Assembly: GCF_022565915.1 (NCBI RefSeq)
Contig: NZ_JAJOYX010000005.1
Span: forward strand, 1 to 64,000
Reading direction: 5' to 3'
From: Nesterenkonia sp. LB17
GTDB lineage: Bacteria; Actinomycetota; Actinomycetes; Actinomycetales; Micrococcaceae
Length of the DNA stretch: 64,000 bases
Numbering within the stretch: position 1 is the stretch's first letter; the number at the start of each line of letters is the position of its first letter. Shown here piece after piece: positions 7,004 to 17,289 of this stretch. The translations under genes were made by a program, and so were the position numbers. The notes under the pieces were generated by a model. The model did no database searches and had not been told where the DNA came from. It saw nothing but the letters and a program-made list of their open reading frames with translations.

Positions 7004-8446
7004 TCAGTGCAGAAACTCGGTCTGGGCCACGCTCGGGCCCGCCGGGCCGAGCACGTCGATCAGCATGTCGAGATCCTCATAGCTGCCTTGGACGGCCCAG
7101 CCGGGCACCGCCCGCAGGTCGGCCCGGATCTGCTGCGCTGAGCGGAACGCCTGGGCATCGGGGTGGCGCCAATGCACCGACACCAGGTGGCCGCCGGACT
7201 CCAGGGTCTGCGATGCTCGTGCCAGGACCGCAGCCCATTGGGAGTCGCTGAGGTAATAGGCCAGCTCGCTGATCATGATCAGATCGAGCCTCCCGGCGGG
7301 CCAGTCCTCGATGCTGGCGTGCCGGAACGTCACGTTCTCGGCCACGACCCGCTGCGCCGCCACGTGCAGCGCTGAGCCGGAGATATCGGTGGCGAGGACC
7401 TCATCGCATCGCTGCGCCAGCAGTTCGGTCACCCCGCCGATGGAGCAGCCCGGCTCGAACGCTCGGCTGTAGCGAGCCCGGGGGAGCACGGCCATGGTCA
7501 GCCCGTATTTGCGCTGTTCATACCAGCGGGTCGTGACTCCCCACGGGTCCGATCCCCGCGCATGGAGGCCCTCGAAGTCCAGCGGTGTCCCCGGGAAGAC
7601 GATCTGCTGATCCCGCAGCACAGTGTCCAGCATGCTCGGGGTGAGCACGGGCTCACCGGGGTTCCGGTCCACCGGCGTGCCATGCTCGGCCCCCAGCTGA
7701 GAGGCGAAGGCGGCGACCGCGCGGCCCCGGACCTGCGCAAGCTCGGGGTCGATCGGGATGGAGCGCGCCGCGGTCCACGGAACCTCCGGCGGACGGCCGG
7801 GCTCTGACGTCGAGTCCGAAGGTGTGCTGTGCAGCCACAGCCATACCGGGTACTGCACCAGCGCGGCGTTGCGCTGCGCCGCGGCGGCAACAGCCACCTC
7901 GCCGCAGGTGTCATGGTCCGGGTGCCCATCCCGAGAGAGCGGAGCCGCTAAGAGGGTGCCGCCGGGCATGTCCTGCAGGGCGGCGCCGATCGCCTCGGCG
8001 AGCGGTTCGCGGTGGGCGGCGAGCTCGCCGTCGGGCAGGTGCAGCCGGATGCGCTGCAGACTGCCTGGACCGCGCGGGCCCGGGGTGAGTCCGCGCAGCT
8101 CCTCCAAGGCCGCCTCGGATTCGGCGGTGCGGATCTCGGCGAGCTGATCTGCGGGAATGCTGCTGGGAGGATGGGACCCGGTGCCGTCGGTGGCGGCCAG
8201 GACCCGCACGGGTGAGCCGCTGCGCAGTCCGGCGGCGATCAGCGCGGCCGCTCCGAGCACCTCATCATCGGGGTGCGGAGCCACAACCAGCAGCCCGGGC
8301 AGGTCTTGGGGGATCCAGCGTCCCGCGGCGTCGATCTCGCCGATGCCCCATTCCGGCACGTCCGCGTCATAGTTCATCAGCGCGGCACGGGTGTTGTGCG
8401 GCGCCTGAGCGCCGTGGAAGGTCCGCGGGGTCTCACCAGGTGTCAT
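7004..8446 (-). CDS. Fused PIG-L deacetylase and SAM-dependent methyltransferase
   Basis: This 480-residue protein joins two enzymes. Residues 50-270 are a LmbE/PIG-L metal-dependent deacetylase with PHPDDE (57-62) and DGHPDHDTCG, the zinc ligands of the family. Residues 310-480 are a class I methyltransferase of the NodS-like type with FEPGCSIGGVTELL and the acidic ATDIS after strand two. PIG-L enzymes remove N-acetyl groups from GlcNAc-type sugars, and NodS methylates the freed amine of Nod-factor glucosamine. The fusion therefore suggests deacetylation then N-methylation of one amino sugar (inference). It is last in a three-gene operon, overlapping the preceding gene by 14 bases. Confidence 0.85.
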   Translation of the reverse strand: MTPGETPRTFHGAQAPHNTRAALMNYDADVPEWGIGEIDAAGRWIPQDLPGLLVVAPHPDDEVLGAAALIAAGLRSGSPVRVLAATDGTGSHPPSSIPADQLAEIRTAESEAALEELRGLTPGPRGPGSLQRIRLHLPDGELAAHREPLAEAIGAALQDMPGGTLLAAPLSRDGHPDHDTCGEVAVAAAAQRNAALVQYPVWLWLHSTPSDSTSEPGRPPEVPWTAARSIPIDPELAQVRGRAVAAFASQLGAEHGTPVDRNPGEPVLTPSMLDTVLRDQQIVFPGTPLDFEGLHARGSDPWGVTTRWYEQRKYGLTMAVLPRARYSRAFEPGCSIGGVTELLAQRCDEVLATDISGSALHVAAQRVVAENVTFRHASIEDWPAGRLDLIMISELAYYLSDSQWAAVLARASQTLESGGHLVSVHWRHPDAQAFRSAQQIRADLRAVPGWAVQGSYEDLDMLIDVLGPAGPSVAQTEFLH

Positions 8447-9470
8447 GACCGTCCCCGATCAGGTGGTCCCAGCTCAGCCCGTCCTCGGCCATGACCGCGG
8501 GGAGTGCTGCCTCATCGGTCTCGGCGTGGGACTGCCGGATGTAGACGCCGAGATCGACGACCCGCTGAGCGTGGATCGCATCCGAGGCGAGCGGTCCGGG
8601 TCCCAGAGCGCGGCCGGTGCGGTCGATGATCTCGGCGGCCAGGCGGTCGATGTAGGTGCGCACCGCGAAGGCCTGCGCCTTCGCCATCGGCAGGTTGTGC
8701 GGGTCGGCGTCCACGGCGCGGGCGGTGCTGCTCAGCAGCGCCCAGCCAGCGGTCAGTGCGGCGGCTGCAGCCCCGGCGTGGGCCCGCAGGATCGGTGAGG
8801 CGCTGGGCGTGGTGGCCCGGGTGAGCAGCGGGGCGGCGACGGCGCGGGCGGCGCCGTACCAGCAGGCGGCCACCCCGATGCCGCCGTGCCAGAAGCCGGC
8901 ACGGTCAAGGTAGTCGGCATGTGTGCCCAGCGCGGTTGCGGGCACCTGCTCGAAAGACACCCAGCCCGAGTCGCTGGCGGCCATCCCGACCGCCTGCCAG
9001 GTGTCGGGCACCGGGGAGACGCCGGGGGAGGAGAGGTCCACCGCGAAGAGCATCTTCTGCGCAGCGCCGGCGACTGAATCCTGGACTGGACCCGCGGCGT
9101 CCGACGCCACGGCCGCGGTGAAGACAGTCGCGGTGACCAGTGCATGGCTGCACAGCGAGGCCCCGGAGCACCAGGGCTTGGTGCCGGTCAGCGTCCAGCC
9201 CTGGCCGCTGCGCGTCGCGGTGAGCACCGGGGCCGGTGGCTCTGCGGCCCATACTCCCCAGAGCTCGCCGGCGGAGACCATCTCTGGCCGGCCCAGGTCC
9301 GTGCTGATCGCCACAGCATCGGCGTGGGCCTCATAGAGCCTGCCCGCCACCGTGTTCTGCGCGGTGAGCTCTGCGAGTCGGCGCCAGCGCCGGGCGGTCT
9401 CACCACGCCCAGGCAGCGGAGGCATGGGCTGGCGGAGGTGGGCGTGCACCTCGCGGAGAAGATCGGTCAT
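8433..9470 (-). CDS. Acyl-CoA dehydrogenase-like flavoprotein
   Basis: The 345-residue protein has the layout of an acyl-CoA dehydrogenase: helical N-domain, beta domain around GWTLTGTKPWCSGASLCSHALVTA (the GxKxxxSG-like loop), and C-terminal helical bundle. It is shorter than the usual 380 residues, and the typical catalytic Glu context is not evident, so the substrate may not be an acyl-CoA. It overlaps the glycosyltransferase gene by four bases (ATGA) and the deacetylase-methyltransferase gene by 14. Strict coupling to a glycosyltransferase argues for oxidation of a pathway intermediate rather than fatty-acid degradation. Confidence 0.75.
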   Translation of the reverse strand: MTDLLREVHAHLRQPMPPLPGRGETARRWRRLAELTAQNTVAGRLYEAHADAVAISTDLGRPEMVSAGELWGVWAAEPPAPVLTATRSGQGWTLTGTKPWCSGASLCSHALVTATVFTAAVASDAAGPVQDSVAGAAQKMLFAVDLSSPGVSPVPDTWQAVGMAASDSGWVSFEQVPATALGTHADYLDRAGFWHGGIGVAACWYGAARAVAAPLLTRATTPSASPILRAHAGAAAAALTAGWALLSSTARAVDADPHNLPMAKAQAFAVRTYIDRLAAEIIDRTGRALGPGPLASDAIHAQRVVDLGVYIRQSHAETDEAALPAVMAEDGLSWDHLIGDGHDTW

Positions 9471-10180
9471 GCGTGCAGGGCTCCCAGGGTCTGTGCGAAT
9501 CCGCGCGGGGCGCGGCCGGTGGTGCGCCGTGAGGTCATCACCGGCATATCGGTGGCGGTGACCACCACGGCGTCGCTGCGGCGCAGCCGGGCCACCAGGT
9601 CCACATCCTCGTCATCGGCGAGGCTTCGGAATCCCGCCACTGCCCGGTAGGCGCGGGCGGTGAACGCCAGATTGGCACCGTGGATGTGGCTGTGTCGGCG
9701 CCCCGTGATCTTCTCGGCGTATTCGGCGGCCCAGGCCAGGCCCACCGGGTCGGCCCCGGGTACGGGGGCCAGCATCACCGTGCCCACGACGACGTCGGCG
9801 CCGCGGTCTCGATGCTCGGCCTGCTTGGCGAACCAGTCCAGTGGGACATGGCTGTCGGCGTCGGTGGTGACCAGCCACTGTTCCGCCCCGAGCGGGGTGT
9901 CAGTGACGTCTGCCAGGCCGGTCAGTGCATGCTCGAATCCGGCCGCCCGGGCAGCACCGACGTTGTTGGCGCCGATCTCGAGCACCTCGACGCCAGCAGA
10001 GCGGGCGATCGCGGCCGTGTCGTCCGTGCAGGCGTCGGCGACGACGATCAGCCGCAGCTGAACATCCGCGTGATGTGCTGAAGCGCGGACCGCGGTGACT
10101 GCGGCACCGATGGCTCCAGCCTCGTCGTGGGCAGGAATCACGACGATCACGTGCGGGTGCTGAGCGGAGTGGGCTGTCAC
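9467..10180 (-). CDS. Family 2 glycosyltransferase
   Basis: The 237-residue cytoplasmic enzyme has the GT-A start VVIPAHDEAGAIGAAV, the DxD-type motif TTDADSHVP and the later ADDEDVDLVARL acidic segment. No membrane helix is present, so it probably acts at the cytoplasmic face on a soluble or membrane-bound acceptor. It is the first gene of the overlapping three-gene operon. The sugar donor and acceptor are unknown. The 189 bases upstream (10181-10369) hold no gene and must contain its promoter. Confidence 0.85.
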   Translation of the reverse strand: MTAHSAQHPHVIVVIPAHDEAGAIGAAVTAVRASAHHADVQLRLIVVADACTDDTAAIARSAGVEVLEIGANNVGAARAAGFEHALTGLADVTDTPLGAEQWLVTTDADSHVPLDWFAKQAEHRDRGADVVVGTVMLAPVPGADPVGLAWAAEYAEKITGRRHSHIHGANLAFTARAYRAVAGFRSLADDEDVDLVARLRRSDAVVVTATDMPVMTSRRTTGRAPRGFAQTLGALHA

Positions 10181-10369
10181 CAGATTGAGTCTAGGCTCTC
10201 CGCGAGGCCGGGTGTCACCGCGATCCGAAGCTTAGGTCCTGGCTCTGCCTCGGCGCCGGCCCTGATCCTCCGGGTCCGGGTGGTGCCGCCGAGAACCAAG
10301 ATTCATCCCATGAGCCGATCCGACCTGAGCATCAGGGCAGGTGCACACGCCAGGCGGTGTGCATCGTGT

Positions 10370-13153
10370 CTAGCTGCCGGGCGCTTCGCGAAGTCTCGGT
10401 GCCCGCCGACCCGCGTAGAGCACCAGCTTCAGCAGCTCGGTCAGCACCAGGACCACCAGCCCTGCCCCCACGGTGATCAGCAGGTAGAACGGATCCAACA
10501 CCGCGGTGTCGAAGATCGTGTGCAGCCAGGGCAGGTAGATGAACCCGGCCTGCAGCAGGGTCAGCACCGCGACCATCAACCAGGCGATCTTGTTCTTGAA
10601 CAGGACCGAGGGTCGCAGGCTGAAGCTCTCCAGCGATTTCACGCTGAAGAGGTAGAAGACCTGACAGACCACCAGCACCGTGGTGGCCAGGGTGCGGGCG
10701 ACCTCCAGATCGTCACCGACGTCCATGCGCCAGCGGAACACGATGATGGTCACGGCGGCGATCAGCAGTGAGACCACCGCGATCTGCACCACGTGGCGGG
10801 CCTCCACGATCCCGGCATTGGGATCCCGCGGCTTGCGCCGCATGATCCCGTCCTCGGCGGGCTCGAAGGCGAACGCGAAGGCCAGCGTGACGCCGGTGAC
10901 CATGTTGACCCAGAGCACCTGCAGCGGGGTCAGCGGAAGGGTCCAGCCGAAGGCCACGGCGAAGAGCACGACTGTGGCCTGGGCGCCGTTGGTGGGCAGC
11001 AGAAAGACCAGCGCCTTGCGCAGGTTGTCGTAGATCCTGCGGCCTTCCTCGACCGCGGTCTCGATGCTGGTGAAGTTGTCATCGGCGAGGACCACCTCGG
11101 CGGCGTCCTTGGTGACCTCGGTGCCCTTGAGTCCCATGGCGATGCCGACGTCGGCCCGGCGCAGCGCGGGGGCGTCGTTGACGCCGTCGCCGGTCATCGC
11201 CACCACCTCGCCCTCGGCCTGCAGGGCGCGGACCAGGCGCAGCTTGTGCTCCGGGGAGGTGCGGGCGAACACGTGATGGCGCTGGGCAAGCTCGCGCAGC
11301 GACTCGTCGTCGGTGGCCTCCAGCTGAGTCCCGGAGATGGCCCCCTCACCATTGTCGATCCCCATCAGCCGGGCGATCGCGGTGGCGGTGCCGGCATGAT
11401 CACCGGTGATCATCTTGACCTGGATACCGGCGTCGTGACAGACCTTGATCGCGTCGATCGCCTCCTGCCGCGGAGGATCCACGATCCCGACCACCCCGAC
11501 GAAGATCAGCTCCTCGCCGAGGTCCTCCACGCTCAGGGACTCGCTGTCCTGCGCATGAGCGGGACGGTAGGCGGCCGCGAGGACGCGCAGGCCGTCTGCT
11601 GAGAGCGCGTCGATGTGCTCATGCCACGCGGCCGTGTCGAGCTCCTCGGTCTCGCCCTGCGCGGTGAGCTGTGTGGCGGAGCGGGCCAGCAGCCGGTCCG
11701 GGGCGCCCTTGATCAGCACGAGGGTCTCGTGCTCGGTCAGCTGTGCGGTGGTGGCCATGAGCTTGTTCTGCGAGCTGAAGGGCAGCGTGGCAAGCCGTGA
11801 GCCGGAGGAGTCGTCGAAGCCGAGCTTGCCGGCCAGGGACTTCAGTGCGCCCTCGGTGGGCTCCCCGGCGATCGCCCAGCCGCCGGCGTCGTTGCGGATC
11901 AGCTCGGTGTCATTGGTCAGGCTCATGATCTCCACGAACCGATGCAGCCCCGGGTGGTCCAGGCTGATCCGTTCGCCGTCCCGGGTGACCTCACCCACGG
12001 GCACGTAACCGGTGCCGGAGATCTCGAGGGTCTCATCGGCGAGGACCACGCGCTCGGCGGTCATCTCGTTCTTGGTCAGCGTGCCGGTCTTGTCCGAACA
12101 GATGGTGGTCACGCTGCCCAAGGTCTGCACCGCGGAGAGCTTGCGGGTGATCGCGTTGCGCTTGGCCATGGTCTGCACGCCCAGCGCCAGGGTGATGGTG
12201 ATCAGCGCCGGGAGTCCCTCGGGGATCGCGGCGACGGCGAATCCGGCGGCGGCCTGGAGCAGCTCGGTGATCGGGGTGCCGTGCAGGCCCCAGCCCAGCC
12301 CGACCAGCAGCAGCGTCAGCACCAGCACGCCCAGGGAGAGCACCTTGCCGAAGCGGGCGATCTGTCGGGTCAGCGGGGTCTGAAGGGTCTCGACCTCGGA
12401 CATCATCGTGTTGATGCGTCCGATCTCGGTGTCCTCCCCGGTGCCGACGACGACGCCGGTCGCGGTGCCCGAGGTGAGCAGGGTGCCGGAGAACGCCATG
12501 GAGGTGCGATCCCCCAGCGGTGCGCCCTCCTCACTGGGCTCGGTGGTCTTCTCGGACGGGACGGATTCGCCGGTGAGGGCCGATTCCTCGATCGCGAGGT
12601 CGGCGGTGTCGATCAGCCGGACATCAGCGGGGACCTTGTCCCCGGTGCGCAGCCGCACGATGTCGCCGGGGACGACCAGCTCGGCGTCCACCGTGGTCCA
12701 GGAACCCTCCCGACGGACATCGGCGCTTGGTGAGAGCATGTTGCGGATGCCCTCCAGGGCGCGTTCGGCGCGGCCCTCCTGCAGGAAGCCCACGACTGCG
12801 TTGATCACGACGACCATCAGGATCACGATGGTGTCGGCCCAGTGTTGAAGCAGTGCGGTGAGTCCGGCGGCGCCGATGAGCACGTAGATCAGCACGTCGT
12901 GGAAGTGCCTGATGAACCGGATGAACGCGTTGTCCTGGTCCGGGTCCGGGAGCCGGTTCGGGCCGTGCTTCTCCAGGCTGGCCGCGGCCGCCTCGGCGCT
13001 GAGGCCCTGTTCGGACTCGACCTCCAGACGGCGCAGCACGTCCTGGTGCCCAAGCGCGTAGGCCGAGGCGACATCCTCCGCGGCTGCGGCTGCGGCTGGG
13101 GCTGTGTCCGCGGAGGCATCAAGCGTGGACGGGGTCTGGGCGGGTGAGCTCAC
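10370..13153 (-). CDS. P2-type cation-transporting ATPase (calcium/sodium pump class)
   Basis: The start is taken at GTG 13153, preceded by GAAGGAA; a longer frame from 13231 would run into the terminator region and lacks a site. The 927-residue protein has a cation-ATPase N-domain, TGES actuator motif, AAIPEGLPALITITLALG in membrane helix four (typical of Ca2+/Na+ P2 pumps), the phosphorylation site DKTGTLTKNEMTA, MTGDGVNDAPAL and a C-terminal helix group. There is no metal-binding CxxC domain, so it is not a copper pump. The Ala-rich first 40 residues look disordered. It probably exports Ca2+, or Na+ in a salt-tolerant cell. Confidence 0.9.
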   Translation of the reverse strand: MSSPAQTPSTLDASADTAPAAAAAAEDVASAYALGHQDVLRRLEVESEQGLSAEAAAASLEKHGPNRLPDPDQDNAFIRFIRHFHDVLIYVLIGAAGLTALLQHWADTIVILMVVVINAVVGFLQEGRAERALEGIRNMLSPSADVRREGSWTTVDAELVVPGDIVRLRTGDKVPADVRLIDTADLAIEESALTGESVPSEKTTEPSEEGAPLGDRTSMAFSGTLLTSGTATGVVVGTGEDTEIGRINTMMSEVETLQTPLTRQIARFGKVLSLGVLVLTLLLVGLGWGLHGTPITELLQAAAGFAVAAIPEGLPALITITLALGVQTMAKRNAITRKLSAVQTLGSVTTICSDKTGTLTKNEMTAERVVLADETLEISGTGYVPVGEVTRDGERISLDHPGLHRFVEIMSLTNDTELIRNDAGGWAIAGEPTEGALKSLAGKLGFDDSSGSRLATLPFSSQNKLMATTAQLTEHETLVLIKGAPDRLLARSATQLTAQGETEELDTAAWHEHIDALSADGLRVLAAAYRPAHAQDSESLSVEDLGEELIFVGVVGIVDPPRQEAIDAIKVCHDAGIQVKMITGDHAGTATAIARLMGIDNGEGAISGTQLEATDDESLRELAQRHHVFARTSPEHKLRLVRALQAEGEVVAMTGDGVNDAPALRRADVGIAMGLKGTEVTKDAAEVVLADDNFTSIETAVEEGRRIYDNLRKALVFLLPTNGAQATVVLFAVAFGWTLPLTPLQVLWVNMVTGVTLAFAFAFEPAEDGIMRRKPRDPNAGIVEARHVVQIAVVSLLIAAVTIIVFRWRMDVGDDLEVARTLATTVLVVCQVFYLFSVKSLESFSLRPSVLFKNKIAWLMVAVLTLLQAGFIYLPWLHTIFDTAVLDPFYLLITVGAGLVVLVLTELLKLVLYAGRRAPRLREAPGS

Positions 13154-13256
13154 AACTGTTCCTTCGTTCCCGGGGTCATCGGGTGCTCCCCAGCCTACGG
13201 GTGCTGCCTGCGCGCTGCTTGGAGCGATCACCCAGGCAGCCGTTCACCGCCATGAC

Positions 13257-13311
13257 GAACGCCCCGCCGCGCAGGGAGCGCTCTGTGACCTCCTTGCGCG
13301 GCGGGGCGTTC
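13257..13311 (-). terminator. Long perfect stem-loop after the alcohol dehydrogenase gene
   Basis: Seventeen bases at 13257-13273 pair perfectly with 13295-13311 (GAACGCCCCGCCGCGCA and its complement). The stem continues five more pairs, one of them G-U, toward an 11-base loop. It lies 43 bases past the dehydrogenase stop and upstream of the P-type ATPase start, so it insulates the two. No T-run follows. Confidence 0.75.
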
Positions 13312-13353
13312 GGTGTGACCCGGCTGCGGTGGCACCCGGGTCGTTCAGTGTGC

Positions 13354-14415
13354 TCAGGCGGCGTCGGCCTGCTCCAGTGATGCGATGTCGATGACGGCGC
13401 GGTAGCGCACGTCACCGGAGACGACCTTCTCGTAGTACTCATCGACCTGGTCGGCGCTGATCAGCTCGATCGTCGAGGTGATGCCGTGCTCGGCGCAGAA
13501 GTCCAGCATCTCCTGGGTCTCGGGAAGTCCGCCGACCATGGAGCCGGCGTAGTTGCGGCGCATGGCGAGCAGCGAGAACATCTGGAAGGACTGCTCCTCG
13601 CTCGGTGCACCGACGTTGACCATGGTGCCGCCGCGGCCGAGCAGGCCGAGGAAGGAGTCAAGGCTGACCGAGGCGCCGACGGTGTTGATGATCAGGTCGA
13701 AGCTGCCGGCGAGATCTTTGAACGCCGAGCCGTCTGCGGTGGCGCGGTAGGCGGTGGCGCCGAAGGCCAGGCCGTCTTCCTTCTTGCTGTCGGTGCGGCT
13801 GAGCACGGTGACCTCGGCGCCCATGGCGGCGGCGATCTTCACTGCCACGTGGCCGAGCCCGCCCATGCCGATGACGCCCACGTTGACGCCGGGGCCGGCG
13901 CCGTAGCGCTTGAGCGGTGCGTAGGTGGTGATGCCCGCGCAGAGCAGCGGGGTGGTGGATGCGGGGTCCATGCCTTCGGGGATGGTGAGCACGAAGTGGT
14001 CGCGCACCACGATCTGCTGGCTGTAGCCGCCGTGGGTGTTCTCACCGAACTTGTCCTGGCCGTTATAGGTGCCGACCACGCCCTGGCTGCAGAACTGCTC
14101 CTCGCCGTCCTTGCAGGCCTCGCACTCCATGCAGGAGTCGACGAAGCAGCCCACGCCCACGGTGTCGCCGACGCTGAACTTCGAGACCGACGATCCGACC
14201 TCGACGACGTCGCCGACGATCTCGTGGCCCGGGGTGATCGGGAAGGTGGTGCCGCCCCATTCGTCGCGGACCTGGTGGATGTCGGAGTGGCAGATTCCGG
14301 CGTAACGGATGGCGATCCGAACGTCATCGGCGGCCAGGCTGCGGCGCTCGAGGGTGCGTGTGGTGAAGCTGGACTCGGCGCTGTCGGCCTGAAGTGCAGT
14401 GATCGTCGTGGTCAT
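13354..14415 (-). CDS. NAD(P)-dependent zinc alcohol dehydrogenase, cinnamyl/YahK type
   Basis: The start is at ATG 14415 behind AAGGAATCAC, giving 353 residues. Catalytic zinc ligands are in GICHSDIHQ and GHE; the structural zinc loop is CMECEACKDGEEQFC; the Rossmann motif is GMGGLGHVAVK. The HGGYSQ and LLCAGITTYAPLKRY segments are typical of the CAD/YahK group, which reduces a broad range of aldehydes with NADPH. Next to OsmC and a haloperoxidase-like hydrolase, it may serve aldehyde or oxidant detoxification. It ends before a strong terminator. Its upstream gap (14416-14536) is short, so it may share a transcript with OsmC. Confidence 0.9.
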   Translation of the reverse strand: MTTTITALQADSAESSFTTRTLERRSLAADDVRIAIRYAGICHSDIHQVRDEWGGTTFPITPGHEIVGDVVEVGSSVSKFSVGDTVGVGCFVDSCMECEACKDGEEQFCSQGVVGTYNGQDKFGENTHGGYSQQIVVRDHFVLTIPEGMDPASTTPLLCAGITTYAPLKRYGAGPGVNVGVIGMGGLGHVAVKIAAAMGAEVTVLSRTDSKKEDGLAFGATAYRATADGSAFKDLAGSFDLIINTVGASVSLDSFLGLLGRGGTMVNVGAPSEEQSFQMFSLLAMRRNYAGSMVGGLPETQEMLDFCAEHGITSTIELISADQVDEYYEKVVSGDVRYRAVIDIASLEQADAA

Positions 14416-14536
14416 GAAGGGTGATTCCTTAAAGCTGGTGGAAAGAGAGGTGGACACGGCGCAGGGCCGCGGCGGGCAATGGATGCGCGCCGCGACCCTG
14501 CAGCAGTGTGCTGGACCCCAGGAGGTCCTGCCGGGT

Positions 14537-14977
14537 TCAGCTCTGGAAGGTGGCGTCCAGGGTGATCTCGACTCCGGTGAGCGCCTTGCTGACCGGGCAG
14601 CCGGTCTTGGCTTCTTCGGCGGACTTCAGGAAGGTGTCCTCGTCGATGCCGCTGACCTCGCCGTTGACGGTGAGCTTGATCCCGGTCAGCTTGAAGCCGC
14701 CCGCAGGATCGGCGCCCAGGGAGACGTCGGCACGGACGTCGAGGGCCTCCACGGTGCCACCGGCGCCGGAGAGGACGGCTGAGAGCTGCATCGCGTAGCA
14801 GGAGGTGTGGGCTGCGGCGATCAGCTCCTCCGGGCTGGTGCTGCCGTTGGCCTCGTCGGCCGAGCGCTTGGGGAAGGACACGTCGTAGGTGCCGAGCTTG
14901 GAGCTGCTGAGCTCGACCTGGCCGGAGCCCTCTTCGAGTGATCCGTTCCAGGCGGTGCGTGCTGTGCGTGTAGGCAT
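14537..14977 (-). CDS. OsmC/Ohr-family peroxiredoxin
   Basis: The 146-residue length is standard. The two redox cysteines are visible in AAHTSCYAMQLS and TGCPVSKAL, and PEELIAAAH is the usual OsmC lead-in. The family reduces organic hydroperoxides with a lipoylated or thiol donor. AAGGAGACT precedes the ATG. The alpha/beta hydrolase gene upstream and the alcohol dehydrogenase gene downstream run in the same direction, suggesting an oxidative-stress group that may read through from the TetR-controlled promoter at 16.0 kb, although 159 bases separate it from the hydrolase. Confidence 0.9.
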   Translation of the reverse strand: MPTRTARTAWNGSLEEGSGQVELSSSKLGTYDVSFPKRSADEANGSTSPEELIAAAHTSCYAMQLSAVLSGAGGTVEALDVRADVSLGADPAGGFKLTGIKLTVNGEVSGIDEDTFLKSAEEAKTGCPVSKALTGVEITLDATFQS

Positions 14978-15136
14978 AGTGAGTCTCCTTGAGTGTGGGT
15001 GCGCAGGGTGCGTGTCCGCTGAGTTGGTCTGCGCAGGGCTGATGGGTTCAGCGTCAGTCTCGCGGCTGTGTCCGGATGGTTCCTGGACATGTCAGCCGTG
15101 GCCGGCACTGACGGGGTTCTGCTCTGGTGGAGGTGA

Positions 15137-16056
<920 letters not shown>

Positions 16057-16177
16057 GTACACTGGGATGAAAGCACCATGAAGAGCACGCAAACGTGCGG
16101 GTGCGCAGAACGCTGGGACACCGCAGCGCTGAGACCACGGAACTCTGCGTCACCGAAACTCTATGGGAAGGGCTGCG

Positions 16178-16783
16178 ATGACCCGTCAGGGGGACGCACA
16201 CCTGCAGAAGTCTGCTGATCCGCTCCGCCGGAGAATCGTCGAGGCGGCGGACGAGCTCTACTACGCCCAGGGTTTCCGCGCCGTGGGCATGGACGCGCTG
16301 AGCCAGCGCGCCGGTGTCTCGCTGAAGCGCCTCTACACGGTGTTCCCGTCCAAGGAGTCGATCGTGCTCGCAGTCCTGGACTACCGCCACCGGATGTGGG
16401 CCGATGAGATCGCCGCCGCGGTGGCGCAGGAGGCCACGCCGCGCGGCCGGCTGCTGGCGATCTACGACTACCTCGCCGGGTGGTTCCGCTCAGACTCCTT
16501 CCGCGGCTGCGTGTTCGTCAATGCCTTCGGCGAGCTGGCCACAGAATCCCCCGCCGTGGCCACCAAGGCGGCGGAACACAAGCGCGACTTCCGGCGCTAT
16601 ATGGAGCGGCTCGCGGTCGAGGCGGGGTTCTCCGAGGAGCTCGGAGATCAGCTGATGCTGCTCGCCGAGGGCGCACAGACCACTGCCGCGATCACCGGAG
16701 ACTCCTCGATGGCGCTCAAGGCCCGCCGCGCCGCCGAAGCGCTGCTCAGCGTCGAAGAACCCGTCCAGACCCAGCCGGTGTGA
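16178..16783 (+). CDS. TetR-family regulator, probable repressor of the hydrolase gene
   Basis: The start is taken at ATG 16178 because GGAAGGG sits five bases upstream; an in-frame ATG at 16163 lacks a site. The 201-residue protein has the TetR helix-turn-helix in residues 15-60 (RIVEAADELYYAQGF, then MDALSQRAGVSLKRLYTVFPSKE) and a C-terminal ligand domain with FRGCVFVNAFGEL, a pattern of the AcrR/YxaF-like branch. It is divergent from the hydrolase whose promoter holds two palindromes, and its stop overlaps the next gene (TGATG). Confidence 0.88.
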   Translation: MTRQGDAHLQKSADPLRRRIVEAADELYYAQGFRAVGMDALSQRAGVSLKRLYTVFPSKESIVLAVLDYRHRMWADEIAAAVAQEATPRGRLLAIYDYLAGWFRSDSFRGCVFVNAFGELATESPAVATKAAEHKRDFRRYMERLAVEAGFSEELGDQLMLLAEGAQTTAAITGDSSMALKARRAAEALLSVEEPVQTQPV

Positions 16784-17289
16784 TGAAGAAGCCGACGGCG
16801 CTGATCTGGTGCGCAGGTCTGCTCGGCCTGCTCAACGCGGCGCCGAGCTACTACTGGGCCTTCGGTGGTGATGCGCTGCTGGAGACCATCGGGCAGTGGC
16901 TGATCACCCTGCGGACCGATATGCCGGTGCTGACCAGCCTCGCGCTGCTCGGGATCGGCCTCGGCAAGACGCTCGCGGTGGTGATCCCGCTCGTGGCGGC
17001 GCGCCTGCTGACGTCCAGCCCGCTGCCGTCCCAACGGCTGACCTCTCGCAGTCGCCGGCCACGCCCGGCGCTGTGGTGGAACCTCTCCCGGCTGATCGGC
17101 GCCGGGCTGATCCTCTATGGCGCCGCCGGACTGGGGATCAATGCCGGACTGCTGCTATGGCCCGGGCTGGATCTGCAGGACCCGACGGCGCGGCTGGGTC
17201 AGGCCCTGCTCTGGTATCCGATGCTGCTGGTCTGGGGGCTGGTGCTCGCCGCAGGGCTGCGTCGGCTCAGAGCCAGTGTCGCCGCTTGA
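16783..17289 (+). CDS. DUF3995 membrane protein
   Basis: ATG 16783 overlaps the TetR stop, so the two are translated together. The 168-residue protein has four membrane helices and the DUF3995 features LNAAPSYYWAFGGDALLETIGQW near the start and a final LLWYPMLLVWGLVLAAGLRRLR. The function of the family is unknown. Coupling to a TetR regulator suggests it belongs to the same response, perhaps to membrane-active compounds. Its 3' end overlaps the converging CorA gene by 23 bases. Confidence 0.82.
   Translation: MKKPTALIWCAGLLGLLNAAPSYYWAFGGDALLETIGQWLITLRTDMPVLTSLALLGIGLGKTLAVVIPLVAARLLTSSPLPSQRLTSRSRRPRPALWWNLSRLIGAGLILYGAAGLGINAGLLLWPGLDLQDPTARLGQALLWYPMLLVWGLVLAAGLRRLRASVAA

Noticed and set aside
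13154-13231. 26-codon N-terminal extension of the P-type ATPase.
   Set aside because: No ribosome-binding site; the GTG at 13153 has a good one and gives a family-like length.
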